64,000 nt of DNA. Source: CAHJWH01 sp965198905 (GTDB taxonomy: Bacteria; Pseudomonadota; Alphaproteobacteria; Caulobacterales; Caulobacteraceae). Made by a program: the position numbers and the translations under genes. Below, one piece after another: positions 44,416 through 51,816 of the stretch. The notes under the pieces were generated by a model. The model saw only the letters and a list, made by a program, of their open reading frames with translations, did not search any database and was not told the origin of the DNA. The DNA lies in contig OZ240678.1 of the NCBI GenBank assembly GCA_965198905.1, forward strand, positions 744,001 to 808,000. The letters run 5' to 3'. Each line of letters starts with the position of its first letter. Position 1 is the first letter of the stretch.

Positions 44416-45186
44416 ATGGCTCCCACGAACCGTCGGCGCTGGCGCCTCGGCGTCGCCCTCCTCCTAATGATCGGCGTAGGGGCCCTCGGCCTGGAGGTGG
44501 TGCGGGTTCGAGCCCAGGCTGCGGTGCTGCGGAGCGATCCCGAAGCCATCCTTACCACGCCGGAGCTTCGCGGCACGGCGATCCCCCGCGGCGAGCCCGT
44601 CTATCAGCGCTATTGCGCCGGCTGCCACGGCCCGGACGGTAAGGGCGACCACGGCGGCGGCGTCCCGGACTTCACCGACAGCACGCACCTCTTCGGACAG
44701 GGCCGGGTGGCGGAGATCGAGGAGATCGCCCGGCACGGCATCCGCGCCGACGACAAGCAGGGCTTCGACCTCGCCTCCATGCCGGCCTTCGGCACGCCCC
44801 ACCCCTACAAGGCCGAGCCACTGCCCTCGCTCACGCCGGGCCAGATGGAGGACCTCACTCAGTATCTGCTGGCCTTCACCGGGCGCGCCACGAGCCCCCA
44901 GGCTGCGCAGCGAGGCGGCGCGCTCTACCGCGACTATGGCGGCTGCTACGACTGCCATGGCTACAATGGTGAAGGCGACGACGCCATCGGCGCGCCCGCT
45001 CTAACCGACGAGGTCTGGCTGTACGGCCGCGGCTCCCACGACGACATCTACCGCACGCTTGAACACGGCCGGGCGGGGACCAGCCCAGCCTTTGGCCGTA
45101 TCCTGAACGCCGCCCAACTTCGCGACGTGGCCGCCTACGTCGCCTCGCTGGAACCCTCCAACGCCAGGCCCTCGGAGTCCCGATGA
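44416..45186 (+). CDS. Membrane-anchored diheme cytochrome c
   Basis: A 256-aa protein with one N-terminal span (about residues 12-28) and two c-type heme sites: CAGCH (about residue 73) in a YCAGCHGPDGKGDHGGG loop and CYDCH (about 178) in a CYDCHGYNGEGDD loop, each followed by a Met-containing distal segment (LASMPAFG, for instance). It is probably an electron carrier on the periplasmic face of the inner membrane. It is the first gene of a coupled set: its stop overlaps the next start as ATGA (45183-45186). What it passes electrons to in this cluster is unclear. Confidence 0.9.
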   Translation: MAPTNRRRWRLGVALLLMIGVGALGLEVVRVRAQAAVLRSDPEAILTTPELRGTAIPRGEPVYQRYCAGCHGPDGKGDHGGGVPDFTDSTHLFGQGRVAEIEEIARHGIRADDKQGFDLASMPAFGTPHPYKAEPLPSLTPGQMEDLTQYLLAFTGRATSPQAAQRGGALYRDYGGCYDCHGYNGEGDDAIGAPALTDEVWLYGRGSHDDIYRTLEHGRAGTSPAFGRILNAAQLRDVAAYVASLEPSNARPSESR

Positions 45187-46127
45187 ACGAGGCCGACGTC
45201 GAGCACCGCCCCGAGTTGGCCAGCGATGGCGAGAACGCGCCGCTGGAGGTCGGCCACCCGGCCCTGTGGAATCCGCGCCAGCCGAACGCCCGCCGCTCGC
45301 TGCTGCTCTGCGGGATCGGCGCGCTGGCGGGCCTGCTGATCGCAGGCTTCGGCCTGTTCACCGCCCAGGGCACGCGCACCTTCGTGGTGCCGCCGGAGGA
45401 CGCCGCCACGGTGAACGGCGTGCCGATCCTGCGCGCCGACGTCATCGGCCAGCTTCGGGCGCTGGACGACGTCTCGCTCAGCGAGGCCACGCCAGCGCAG
45501 AAGCGCAAGGTGCTCGACGACATGGTCCGCGAGGAGCTCTACGTCCAGCGCGGCGTGGAGCTTGGCGCCCCTACCGACGACATCGACGTGCGCCAGGCTC
45601 TGGTCGCCGGCACCGAGGCGGTCGTCGCCCAGGACGCCCTGACCTCGCGTCCGAGCGAAGAGGAGCTGCACGCCTGGTACGACGCCCACAAGGACACTTA
45701 CGCCGGTGAGGGTCAGATGACCGTGCAGGACTTTCGCCTGCCCTCCGCCCAGGCGACCGGCGCCGACAAGATCGTTGCGGCGCTGCGCAGCGGCTCCACT
45801 CCCGCATCGCTGCAGCTGAAGGGGTCGGGGCGCATGACCGACGACGCCCAGTTCTACTTCGCCGCCAAGATCCACCTGGGCGACGCGCTGTTCGCCGTCG
45901 CCCGCAAGCTCAAGGATGGCGAGGTTTCCGCGCCCGTGGTCCAGCCGGATGGGACGCACATCCTGGTCATGACCCACAACCAGATCCCGCTGCCGACGAG
46001 CTACCAGGACGCGCACCACCGCGTGCTGCGCGACTTCCTGGCGGCCAAGGTGGCCCGGCTGCAGGCCGGCAACGAGCGCTTTCTGCGCCGCCGCGCCGAC
46101 ATCAAGGTCGCCGGCGACTTCAAGTGA
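45183..46127 (+). CDS. Membrane-anchored parvulin-type peptidyl-prolyl isomerase
   Basis: A 314-aa protein with one span (about residues 42-60), then a SurA-N/PpiC-like helical region (VNGVPILRADVIGQL, KRKVLDDMVREELYVQRGVE) and a PPIC-type rotamase domain (about 175-285: LGDALFAVARKLKDGEVSAPV, GTHILVMTH). It would help fold exported proteins in the periplasm. It overlaps both neighbours by 4 bases (ATGA in, GTGA out), linking it to the cytochrome and to a HupE-like transporter; it may fold one of these partners. Confidence 0.88.
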   Translation: MNEADVEHRPELASDGENAPLEVGHPALWNPRQPNARRSLLLCGIGALAGLLIAGFGLFTAQGTRTFVVPPEDAATVNGVPILRADVIGQLRALDDVSLSEATPAQKRKVLDDMVREELYVQRGVELGAPTDDIDVRQALVAGTEAVVAQDALTSRPSEEELHAWYDAHKDTYAGEGQMTVQDFRLPSAQATGADKIVAALRSGSTPASLQLKGSGRMTDDAQFYFAAKIHLGDALFAVARKLKDGEVSAPVVQPDGTHILVMTHNQIPLPTSYQDAHHRVLRDFLAAKVARLQAGNERFLRRRADIKVAGDFK

Positions 46128-47320
46128 GGTGCGCCCTCCTTCTCATCGCCGCCCTTCTCGCGCTCGCCTGGGCCGCGCCGACGTCCGCCCACACGCGCAG
46201 CGAGTCGCATTCGAGCTGGCTGCTGGACGGCGCGGCGGTCCACCTAACCTTCTCGGTCTCCGACGGCGAGGCGGCGCGCATTACGAGGGGCCGACCGCCC
46301 GATGACCGGGCGCTGATCGCCTACCTGAACGCGCGCGAAGGGGTCACCGCCCAGGGCGCGCCCTGCCCGCGCGCCGTGCCGCCGCACTCCATCGCCGCCG
46401 CGCCGGGCTATCGCCGCATCGAGTTCCTCTACGAGTGCCCCTCCACCAGGAAGATGGTGCTGCACAACTCGGCCTTCTTCGACCTCGTGCCCAGCCACTT
46501 CAACTTGGCCCAGATCCAGACGGCCAAAGGCGACTACGTCCAAGACGTGCTGACCGCGGGCGACCACGACATCGACATGTCCGCCCAGAACGGCGGGGAG
46601 CTGGCGCAGGCAGGCTTCCTAACCTTCATGCGCATGGGGATCATGCACATCTTCACCGGCGTCGACCATATGTCCTTCCTGCTGGGACTGGTGCTAATCT
46701 CCCGCCGCTTCCGCGACCTCACCTTCGTCATCACCGGCTTCACGCTGGGCCACAGCCTGACCCTGGCCCTGGCCTTCACCGGCGTGATCCGCCCGCATGC
46801 GGAGTTCATCGACGCCCTGGTGGCGCTGACCATCGCACTGATCGGCATCGAGAACATCTCGGTAGCGACCCACCGCCCCGGCCTGCTCGCGCTCTGGACG
46901 GCCGGCGCCCTCTTCCTGATGACGGCGCTGCGGCTGATGGGCGTGGGCCTCTTGCCACCGCTGCTGCTGTTCGGCGCAGGGCTGTTCGCCTCCAACTACC
47001 TGATGGTCTCCGGCCACATCCGAGACGCGGCGCGGTTGCGATTGGTGGTGACCCTGGTGTTCGGCCTGATCCACGGCTTCGGCTTCGCCGCCGACCTGCT
47101 GAGCGAGCCCCTTCCGCCCAATCGCCTGGCGGAGCTCCTGGTCGGCTTCAACCTCGGGGTGGAGGTGGGGCAACTGACCGTCGTGGTGCTGCTCACCGCC
47201 TCGGTCTTCCTGCTCTCCAAGCTGAAGCTCACCCCGCCCCGCCCCATCGTGGTGGACGTGACCGCCGCCTGCTTGGTCGGGATCGGGGTCTACTGGTTCG
47301 TCGGCCGCAGCTTCGCTTGA
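46124..47320 (+). CDS. HupE/UreJ-family protein, long periplasmic-domain type
   Basis: A 398-aa protein starting at a GTG overlapping the previous stop (GTGA). A signal peptide (residues 1-22, ending SAHTRS) begins the mature chain near a histidine. A periplasmic domain of about 140 residues follows, then the HupE_UreJ_2 membrane domain with MGIMHIFTGVDHMSFLLGLV (about residue 170), ITGFTLGHSLTLALAF and FGLIHGFGFA, whose histidines are the expected metal-path residues. It differs from the short HupE at 30101 and probably handles a different metal form or direction. It is followed after 129 bases by the CnrYXH-like genes. Confidence 0.88.
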   Translation: MRCALLLIAALLALAWAAPTSAHTRSESHSSWLLDGAAVHLTFSVSDGEAARITRGRPPDDRALIAYLNAREGVTAQGAPCPRAVPPHSIAAAPGYRRIEFLYECPSTRKMVLHNSAFFDLVPSHFNLAQIQTAKGDYVQDVLTAGDHDIDMSAQNGGELAQAGFLTFMRMGIMHIFTGVDHMSFLLGLVLISRRFRDLTFVITGFTLGHSLTLALAFTGVIRPHAEFIDALVALTIALIGIENISVATHRPGLLALWTAGALFLMTALRLMGVGLLPPLLLFGAGLFASNYLMVSGHIRDAARLRLVVTLVFGLIHGFGFAADLLSEPLPPNRLAELLVGFNLGVEVGQLTVVVLLTASVFLLSKLKLTPPRPIVVDVTAACLVGIGVYWFVGRSFA

Positions 47321-47449
47321 CGGCCGAAAGCCGCAGCTTCAGCATTCGTCCGTCGCAGGCGTGAGCGCGCCTGAGGGGAGCGGTGTTTCGCCGCGTACAG
47401 GGACAGCGGCTCAACCGGGCCTAGCTCAGCCGAACCTAGGGAGGCGACC

Positions 47450-47752
47450 ATGGGCGATCGACTGGACGACCTCCTAGGCGAACTGGCGTCCGGCCCGGGC
47501 TTCGACTCGCCGGAGGGCGTGGAAGCGGCGGTCTGGCGGCGCGTCGACGCGCGGGAGGCTGGCCGGAGCCAGCTGAGGTCCAGCATCGGGCAGCAATGCG
47601 CCATCGGCGTCTGCGCGTTGCTCATGGGCTTCTCTTATCAGGCCTACCAGCGCGGCTCCGTCCTGGCCACGCCGCACGACCCGGCGCCCTCCCTCAGGCT
47701 CCTGGACGGCAGCACGGTGGCGGAGGCGGGGACCTTCCAGGTCATGCGGTGA
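47450..47752 (+). CDS. CnrY-like small membrane anti-sigma factor (putative)
   Basis: A 100-aa protein with a cytoplasmic acidic/helical N terminus (about residues 1-50, DDLLGELASG, EAAVWRRVDARE), one span (about 50-66, CAIGVCALLMGFSYQAY) and a short periplasmic tail. Size, topology and position before a CnrX-like sensor and an ECF sigma match CnrY, the anti-sigma of the nickel/cobalt CnrYXH system (about 95 aa). Sequence similarity alone is too weak for a firm call. A gggaggcgacc site precedes the ATG. Its stop overlaps the next start (GTGA). Confidence 0.55.
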   Translation: MGDRLDDLLGELASGPGFDSPEGVEAAVWRRVDAREAGRSQLRSSIGQQCAIGVCALLMGFSYQAYQRGSVLATPHDPAPSLRLLDGSTVAEAGTFQVMR

Positions 47753-48228
47753 AGCCCCCCCTCACGCGCTCGCTCGTCACGCGCTCGCTGCTCACCGCGG
47801 CGATCGCCTTCTGCTGCGGGCTGCTCGGCGCCAGCCTCGCCGGCCACATACCCGCGGGGCTCGGGCCGTCCCGCCCCAACCCCGACTATCGCCTGGTCCA
47901 GTTTCGAGAGCGGGTGGACGTCATGCTGTCCGATGAGATGCGCCTTTCGCCCCAGCAGAAGCAGCGGGTGGAGCTGATCGACCACAACTATACGCTCGAC
48001 TACAACTTGGCGCTGGCCGACCTGCACGCCTCCAATTCGGAGCTGGCCGCAGCGCTCGCCAACGACATGTCGCTGAACGACGACGCCAAGACGGCCATCA
48101 AGGAAATCCAGCTCAACGTCGGCCAGATGCAGACCTCCACGGTCAACTACATCGTCGACATCCGCAACGTCCTGACCCCCGACCAGCAGAAGATCTTCGA
48201 CGGCCGCATCATCGCCGACATCATGTAG
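47749..48228 (+). CDS. CnrX/ZraP-like periplasmic sensor
   Basis: A 159-aa protein from a GTG at 47749 inside the previous stop. One N-terminal span or signal (about residues 12-31) is followed by a helical hairpin periplasmic domain: SDEMRLSPQQKQRVELIDHN, LADLHASNSELAAALANDMS and STVNYIVDIRNVLTPDQQKI, the pattern of metal-resistance sensors of the CnrX type (148 aa). By alignment from memory the CnrX ligands H42, H46, E63, H119 and M123 are not conserved here (no His in residues 45-65; Tyr and Ile stand near 119/123 equivalents). Only His33, His79 and His93 are present. It likely senses something and releases the sigma factor, but not by the known nickel site. Confidence 0.7.
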   Translation: MKPPLTRSLVTRSLLTAAIAFCCGLLGASLAGHIPAGLGPSRPNPDYRLVQFRERVDVMLSDEMRLSPQQKQRVELIDHNYTLDYNLALADLHASNSELAAALANDMSLNDDAKTAIKEIQLNVGQMQTSTVNYIVDIRNVLTPDQQKIFDGRIIADIM

Positions 48229-48798
48229 ATGGGCCGGACCGGCGGCGATCCTGGCGACGCCGAGCTGACCCGCCTGAGCCTGGCGGGCGACCGCTCCGCC
48301 TTCTCGCGGCTGATGGGCCGGCACAAGGGTCCCATCCACGGCTATATCCGCCGCTACATCCGCGATCCTGACGCCGCCGCCGACGTGCTGCAGGAGACCT
48401 TCGTCTCGGCCTGGCGGGCCTTGTCGAGCTACGATCCGGTGCGGCCGTTCGACGTATGGCTGCGCCGCATCGCCCTGAACAAGTGCCGCGACCACGGCCG
48501 GCGGGCGAGAGTGCGCAGCGTCATCTCCGGCCTGTTCGACAGCGCGGGCCGCGGGGTGGAGGACGCGCCCGACTCTGGCGCCGGCGGCGAGGCCGGACTG
48601 ATCGCCCGCGAGGAGGTTCGCGCGCTGGAGACGGCGCTGGCCGCCCTGCCCCACGGCCTGCGCGATCCCCTCGTGCTCACCGCCCTGGAGGGTTTGTCGC
48701 AGGCGCAGGCAGGCGCAGTGCTCGGCCTCAGCGCCAAGGCGGTGGAGGTGCGCATCTACCGCGCCCGCATCAAGCTTGCGGCGGCGCTGAAGCGGTAG
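48229..48798 (+). CDS. ECF sigma factor, CnrH-like
   Basis: A 189-aa sigma-70-family factor of ECF type. Region 2 is clear (AFSRLMGRHKGPIHGYIRRY, AADVLQETFVSAWRALSSY) and region 4 too (LETALAALPHGLRDPLVLTA, LSQAQAGAVLGLSAKAVEVR). The ATG follows directly after the CnrX-like stop (TAG-ATG), and with the two preceding genes it forms a YXH-type set. CnrH is 191 aa. The target promoters should include its own and perhaps 44416-47320; no ECF-type promoter motif could be read with confidence in 47321-47449. Confidence 0.85.
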   Translation: MGRTGGDPGDAELTRLSLAGDRSAFSRLMGRHKGPIHGYIRRYIRDPDAAADVLQETFVSAWRALSSYDPVRPFDVWLRRIALNKCRDHGRRARVRSVISGLFDSAGRGVEDAPDSGAGGEAGLIAREEVRALETALAALPHGLRDPLVLTALEGLSQAQAGAVLGLSAKAVEVRIYRARIKLAAALKR

Positions 48799-48840
48799 GG
48801 CGCGCTGACTTCAGACTGCAGACCCCATTTCCCTCTCCCG

Positions 48841-48923
48841 CGGGCTTGTCCCGAGGTCCAGGGCGGCACGTTAGCCGGATGGCCGCAGTTCTCTGGATGC
48901 TCTGGATGCTCGGGACAAGCCCG
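48841..48923. repeat. Long-armed inverted repeat element after the ECF sigma gene
   Basis: Perfect 15-bp arms (48841-48855 cgggcttgtcccgag and 48909-48923 ctcgggacaagcccg) enclose 53 bases that contain the tandem word ctctggatgctctggatgct. Arms this long and the copy-like look suggest a mobile intergenic palindrome rather than a plain terminator. It lies between the sigma gene and the convergent MBL-fold gene and could also act as a bidirectional terminator. Confidence 0.5.
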
Positions 48924-48952
48924 GGCAAAGAGGGTGTCCGGTAGCTCCGCTA

Positions 48953-49842
48953 CTAGCCGAAATCGACGGCGAAGGTCCCGTCCTTCTCCCGGATGCGTCC
49001 AACGAAGGGGTCCTGGAAGTGTCCGGGCAAAAGCAGCGCGTTCTCCGCGGCGCAAAACTCCAGCAGCTCGCGCCGGGAGCGGGCGGACATGGCCTTGTCC
49101 CAGCACACCCGGCTGCTCCACTGCGGGAAGGGCACCTGGACCGGCGAGTTGATCATGTCGCCGGGGAACACGCCGAGCGCGCCTTGGGAGCGCCGCTCGA
49201 AGCGCATGTGACCCGGCGAGTGGCCGGGAGCCGAACGCAGGACGAGGCCTGGCAGCAATTCGTGCTCGTCCTCGTCCACCATGTAGGCCCGGCCCGCCTC
49301 CACGATCGGTGGACCGAGTCCTCGAACACGTGGCGCAGGAACCGCAGGGCCTCCGGCTTGGCGGCGTCCACCTTGGCGGCCTCGTACTCCCGCCTGGAAA
49401 AGACGTAACGAGCATTGGGAAAGGTCGGGACCCAGCGCCCGTTATCAAGCCGCGTGTTCCAGCCCACGTGGTCGACGTGCAGGTGGGTGCAGAGCACGAA
49501 GTCCACCTCCTCCGGCCGTATGCCGATCTCCGCCAGCCTGTCTAGATAGCAGGTGTCGAGCCGATGCATCTCGGGCAGCAGAGGGCGGGTCTTGCCATTG
49601 CCGATGCAGGTGTCGATTAGCACGGTCCGGCCGCCGCTCTGGAACACCCGGCTGTGAACGGGCATGACGAAATGGCCGCTCTCCGGCTCGTAATGGTCGG
49701 GGCAGAGCCAGTGCTCGTGCGGGCGGACCGCCTCCCGGTCGAAGTCCGGGAACCAGGCCTGCATCGTCTCGCCCAGGATGTAGCTGTCGAGGACACGCCC
49801 GATCTCGATACCGCCGACCCGCCCGATATGGCTGCTCAGCAT
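48953..49842 (-). pseudogene. MBL-fold metallo-hydrolase split by one frameshift
   Basis: The first part (49842 to about 49310) has VFQSGGRTVLIDTCIGNGKT and the zinc motif THLHVDHVGWN (about residue 118), ending LRFLRHVFEDSV. One base appears to be missing near 49308; the second part continues in another frame as VEAGRAYMVDEDEHELLPGL, APGHSPGHM, FPGDMINSPVQV and LLPGHFQDPFVG to 48953. All metal ligands are present across the two parts, so the lesion is a single indel: a recent pseudogene or a sequencing error. Full-length it would be about 295 aa, a lactonase-like hydrolase, last gene of a minus-strand set from 52929. Confidence 0.8.
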
Positions 49843-49871
49843 CGTCGCCCTCCAGAATTATCGTTGAAGTA

Positions 49872-50699
49872 TCAGAACTTCATGAAGCCCGGCTCGACCT
49901 TGGTGTCCTTGAAGGCGCCGTTGTTCTCGAAGCAGGACTGGTCGTCCAGCAGCTCCCACTTCCGCTCGGTCTTGCGTTCCCAGATGTTGGTCAGGGTGAC
50001 CGGCTGGGTGAAGGCGTCCTCGTCATAGAGCGTGGTGTGCGTGTGCAGGATGTTGGGCGCGACCTCCTGCACGCTCCACTTGATGTGCAGGTTGGGGCCG
50101 TGGGGGTCGCGCTGGCCGTCCAGCGTCGTGCTTCCGTTGATGCCCACGGTGTCGACGAACAGCGTGTCGCCCACCCAGTAACCGATGGAATGGCCGTTGT
50201 AGCTCGACTTCAGGGCCTTGGGGTGGCCTCGACCATCCGTCCAGATCACCACCGGGAAGGTGGCGTACATCCAGAAGGTCACCTCGCCCGGCGTCTGGGT
50301 GATCTCGTCCGGATAGTTCTTGGACACCAGCATCAGAGGCAGGCCGAACGGCAGGCAGCGCGAGGAGATGTCGCCCAGCGCGTGGCCGGCCTTGGTCGCC
50401 GCCGCGCGCTCGTCGGCGATCTTCTGGTAGGCGGGAGTGTAGGGCAGCGGCCACGGCTGCAGGTAGACGGGCGGGCGCCCATCGGCGGTCGTCCCGTTGT
50501 TGTTGGCCACGCCGTGCCCGGGCACGCCCATGGCGACGCCGAGCCACAACCCGGAGATGTCGGGCGCCTTGAGGTCGCCGTCATAGGAAACCCCGGCCGG
50601 CGGCCAGTGCTCGTTCAAGTTGCTGGGCTGGGCGGCGGCGACGCCGAAGGCGGCCGTCGCCGCGAGAAGACCGATTTTGACCAGACCGAGGGCCTTCAT
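49872..50699 (-). CDS. Secreted protein of unknown function
   Basis: A 275-aa protein with a clear signal peptide (residues 1-23, ending GVAAAQP). The mature part has PDISGLWLGVAMGVPGHG, SSRCLPFGLPLMLV, EVTFWMYATFPVVIWTDGRG, YNGHSIGYWVGDTLFVDTVG and HTHTTLYDEDAFTQPVTL. This PDISGLW...CLPFG-P pattern recurs in secreted proteins near catabolic genes, but I cannot name an activity. Two cysteines (about 121 and 260) may pair. It lies between the amidohydrolase and MBL-fold genes on the same strand. Confidence 0.75.
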   Translation of the reverse strand: MKALGLVKIGLLAATAAFGVAAAQPSNLNEHWPPAGVSYDGDLKAPDISGLWLGVAMGVPGHGVANNNGTTADGRPPVYLQPWPLPYTPAYQKIADERAAATKAGHALGDISSRCLPFGLPLMLVSKNYPDEITQTPGEVTFWMYATFPVVIWTDGRGHPKALKSSYNGHSIGYWVGDTLFVDTVGINGSTTLDGQRDPHGPNLHIKWSVQEVAPNILHTHTTLYDEDAFTQPVTLTNIWERKTERKWELLDDQSCFENNGAFKDTKVEPGFMKF

Positions 50700-50773
50700 G
50701 CGCCTCCTCCACCATTGACCGAGCCCAACCGCCGCCTTCAGAGCAGGCGATCATAGCGTTTCAAGCCGAAACT

Positions 50774-51781
50774 CTACCCTTTTGGAGCGATGTTGAAAAC
50801 CGCTTCGGCGGTCCCGTGCGTGATCTTGGCCATCGCCTCGGGCTCGAGGGCGGTGGAGCGGATGAAACCCACCGCATCCTCGGTCTGCTCGTAGGGGTAG
50901 TCGATGGCGAACATGATCCGCTCGGGACCGAACATCTTCAGCGCGAAGTCCAGCGGCGCCTGCGTGTTCATGCCGCTGGTAGTGATGTGGAAGTTGGTGC
51001 GGAAGTATTCGCTTGGCAGCCGGTCCAGTCTCCTCATGCCGAGCGGCTCCAGGCCGCCGCGGCGCAGGATGTTGGCGTAGCGGTTGTCCAGTCGGTCGAG
51101 CCAGAACGGCAGGCCCTCGCCGAGGTGGCCGAGCACGACCTTCAGCGCGGGGAAGCGGTCGAACACCCCCGCCATGATCATGCGCACGACGTGAAGCGAG
51201 CATTCCGCCCCAAACCCCCAGAGCGCGCCCATCATGCCGTAGTCGGAATACGGCCCGACCATGGAGGGCGCGGGGAAGTTGGGGTGGATATAGAGCGGCG
51301 CGTCATGGGCCACGAGCGCCTCCAGCATGGGCGAGAACTTCTCACCGTCAAGGAATTCACCCTGGGTGTGGGAGTTGATGATCACGCCGCTGAGCTTCAG
51401 CTCGGTCATGATGCGCTTCACCTCGCGCGCCGCCCGCTCGGGCCCCTGCGGCGCCACCGCGCCGAGGCCCGCGAAGCGTGTCGGGTGCGCCTTGACGATT
51501 CCGGCCAGCTCGTCGTTGGCGCGCTCGGCCATGTCACCGCCCAGCTCTGGGGCGAAGGCCTGCACGCCCGGCGCGGTGATGCCGAGCAGGTGCATGTCCA
51601 CGGCGAAGCGGTCCATCTCGGCCAGGCGGATGTCCAGGTCGGACAGCCGCTCCACCAGGGGGCCCTTGTAGTACATCTTCAGGTAGCGGGCCTCGGCCGT
51701 GTCCAGCGTCTCGGCGAGCTTCAGGTACTCGGCGAAGTATTCGCGGGGGGCGAAGGCCTCCTCGGTGGCGATCAGACGCAT
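50774..51781 (-). CDS. Amidohydrolase-2 (ACMSD-type) decarboxylase or hydrolase
   Basis: A 335-aa TIM-barrel metal enzyme of the amidohydrolase-2/ACMSD family. The N terminus MRLIATEEAF carries the E-E-A-F form of the first metal strand, as in gamma-resorcylate and 5-carboxyvanillate decarboxylases. Further ligands are PLYIHPNFP (His), VVLGHLGEGLPF (His) and MFAIDYPYE (Asp near the C terminus). So non-oxidative decarboxylation of an aromatic acid, or hydration/hydrolysis of a ring-fission product, is likely. The ATG at 51781 is chosen over 51805 because the barrel starts directly after it. It lies 35 bases after the alcohol dehydrogenase gene. Confidence 0.85.
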   Translation of the reverse strand: MRLIATEEAFAPREYFAEYLKLAETLDTAEARYLKMYYKGPLVERLSDLDIRLAEMDRFAVDMHLLGITAPGVQAFAPELGGDMAERANDELAGIVKAHPTRFAGLGAVAPQGPERAAREVKRIMTELKLSGVIINSHTQGEFLDGEKFSPMLEALVAHDAPLYIHPNFPAPSMVGPYSDYGMMGALWGFGAECSLHVVRMIMAGVFDRFPALKVVLGHLGEGLPFWLDRLDNRYANILRRGGLEPLGMRRLDRLPSEYFRTNFHITTSGMNTQAPLDFALKMFGPERIMFAIDYPYEQTEDAVGFIRSTALEPEAMAKITHGTAEAVFNIAPKG

Positions 51782-51816
51782 GCTGGATCGGGCTCCTGTC
51801 GCCACACGGGGCGCGC

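Noticed and set aside
47749..48228. Calling the sensor a true nickel sensor CnrX
   Set aside because: Order and size fit, but the known metal ligands are not present, so only the family-like name is justified.
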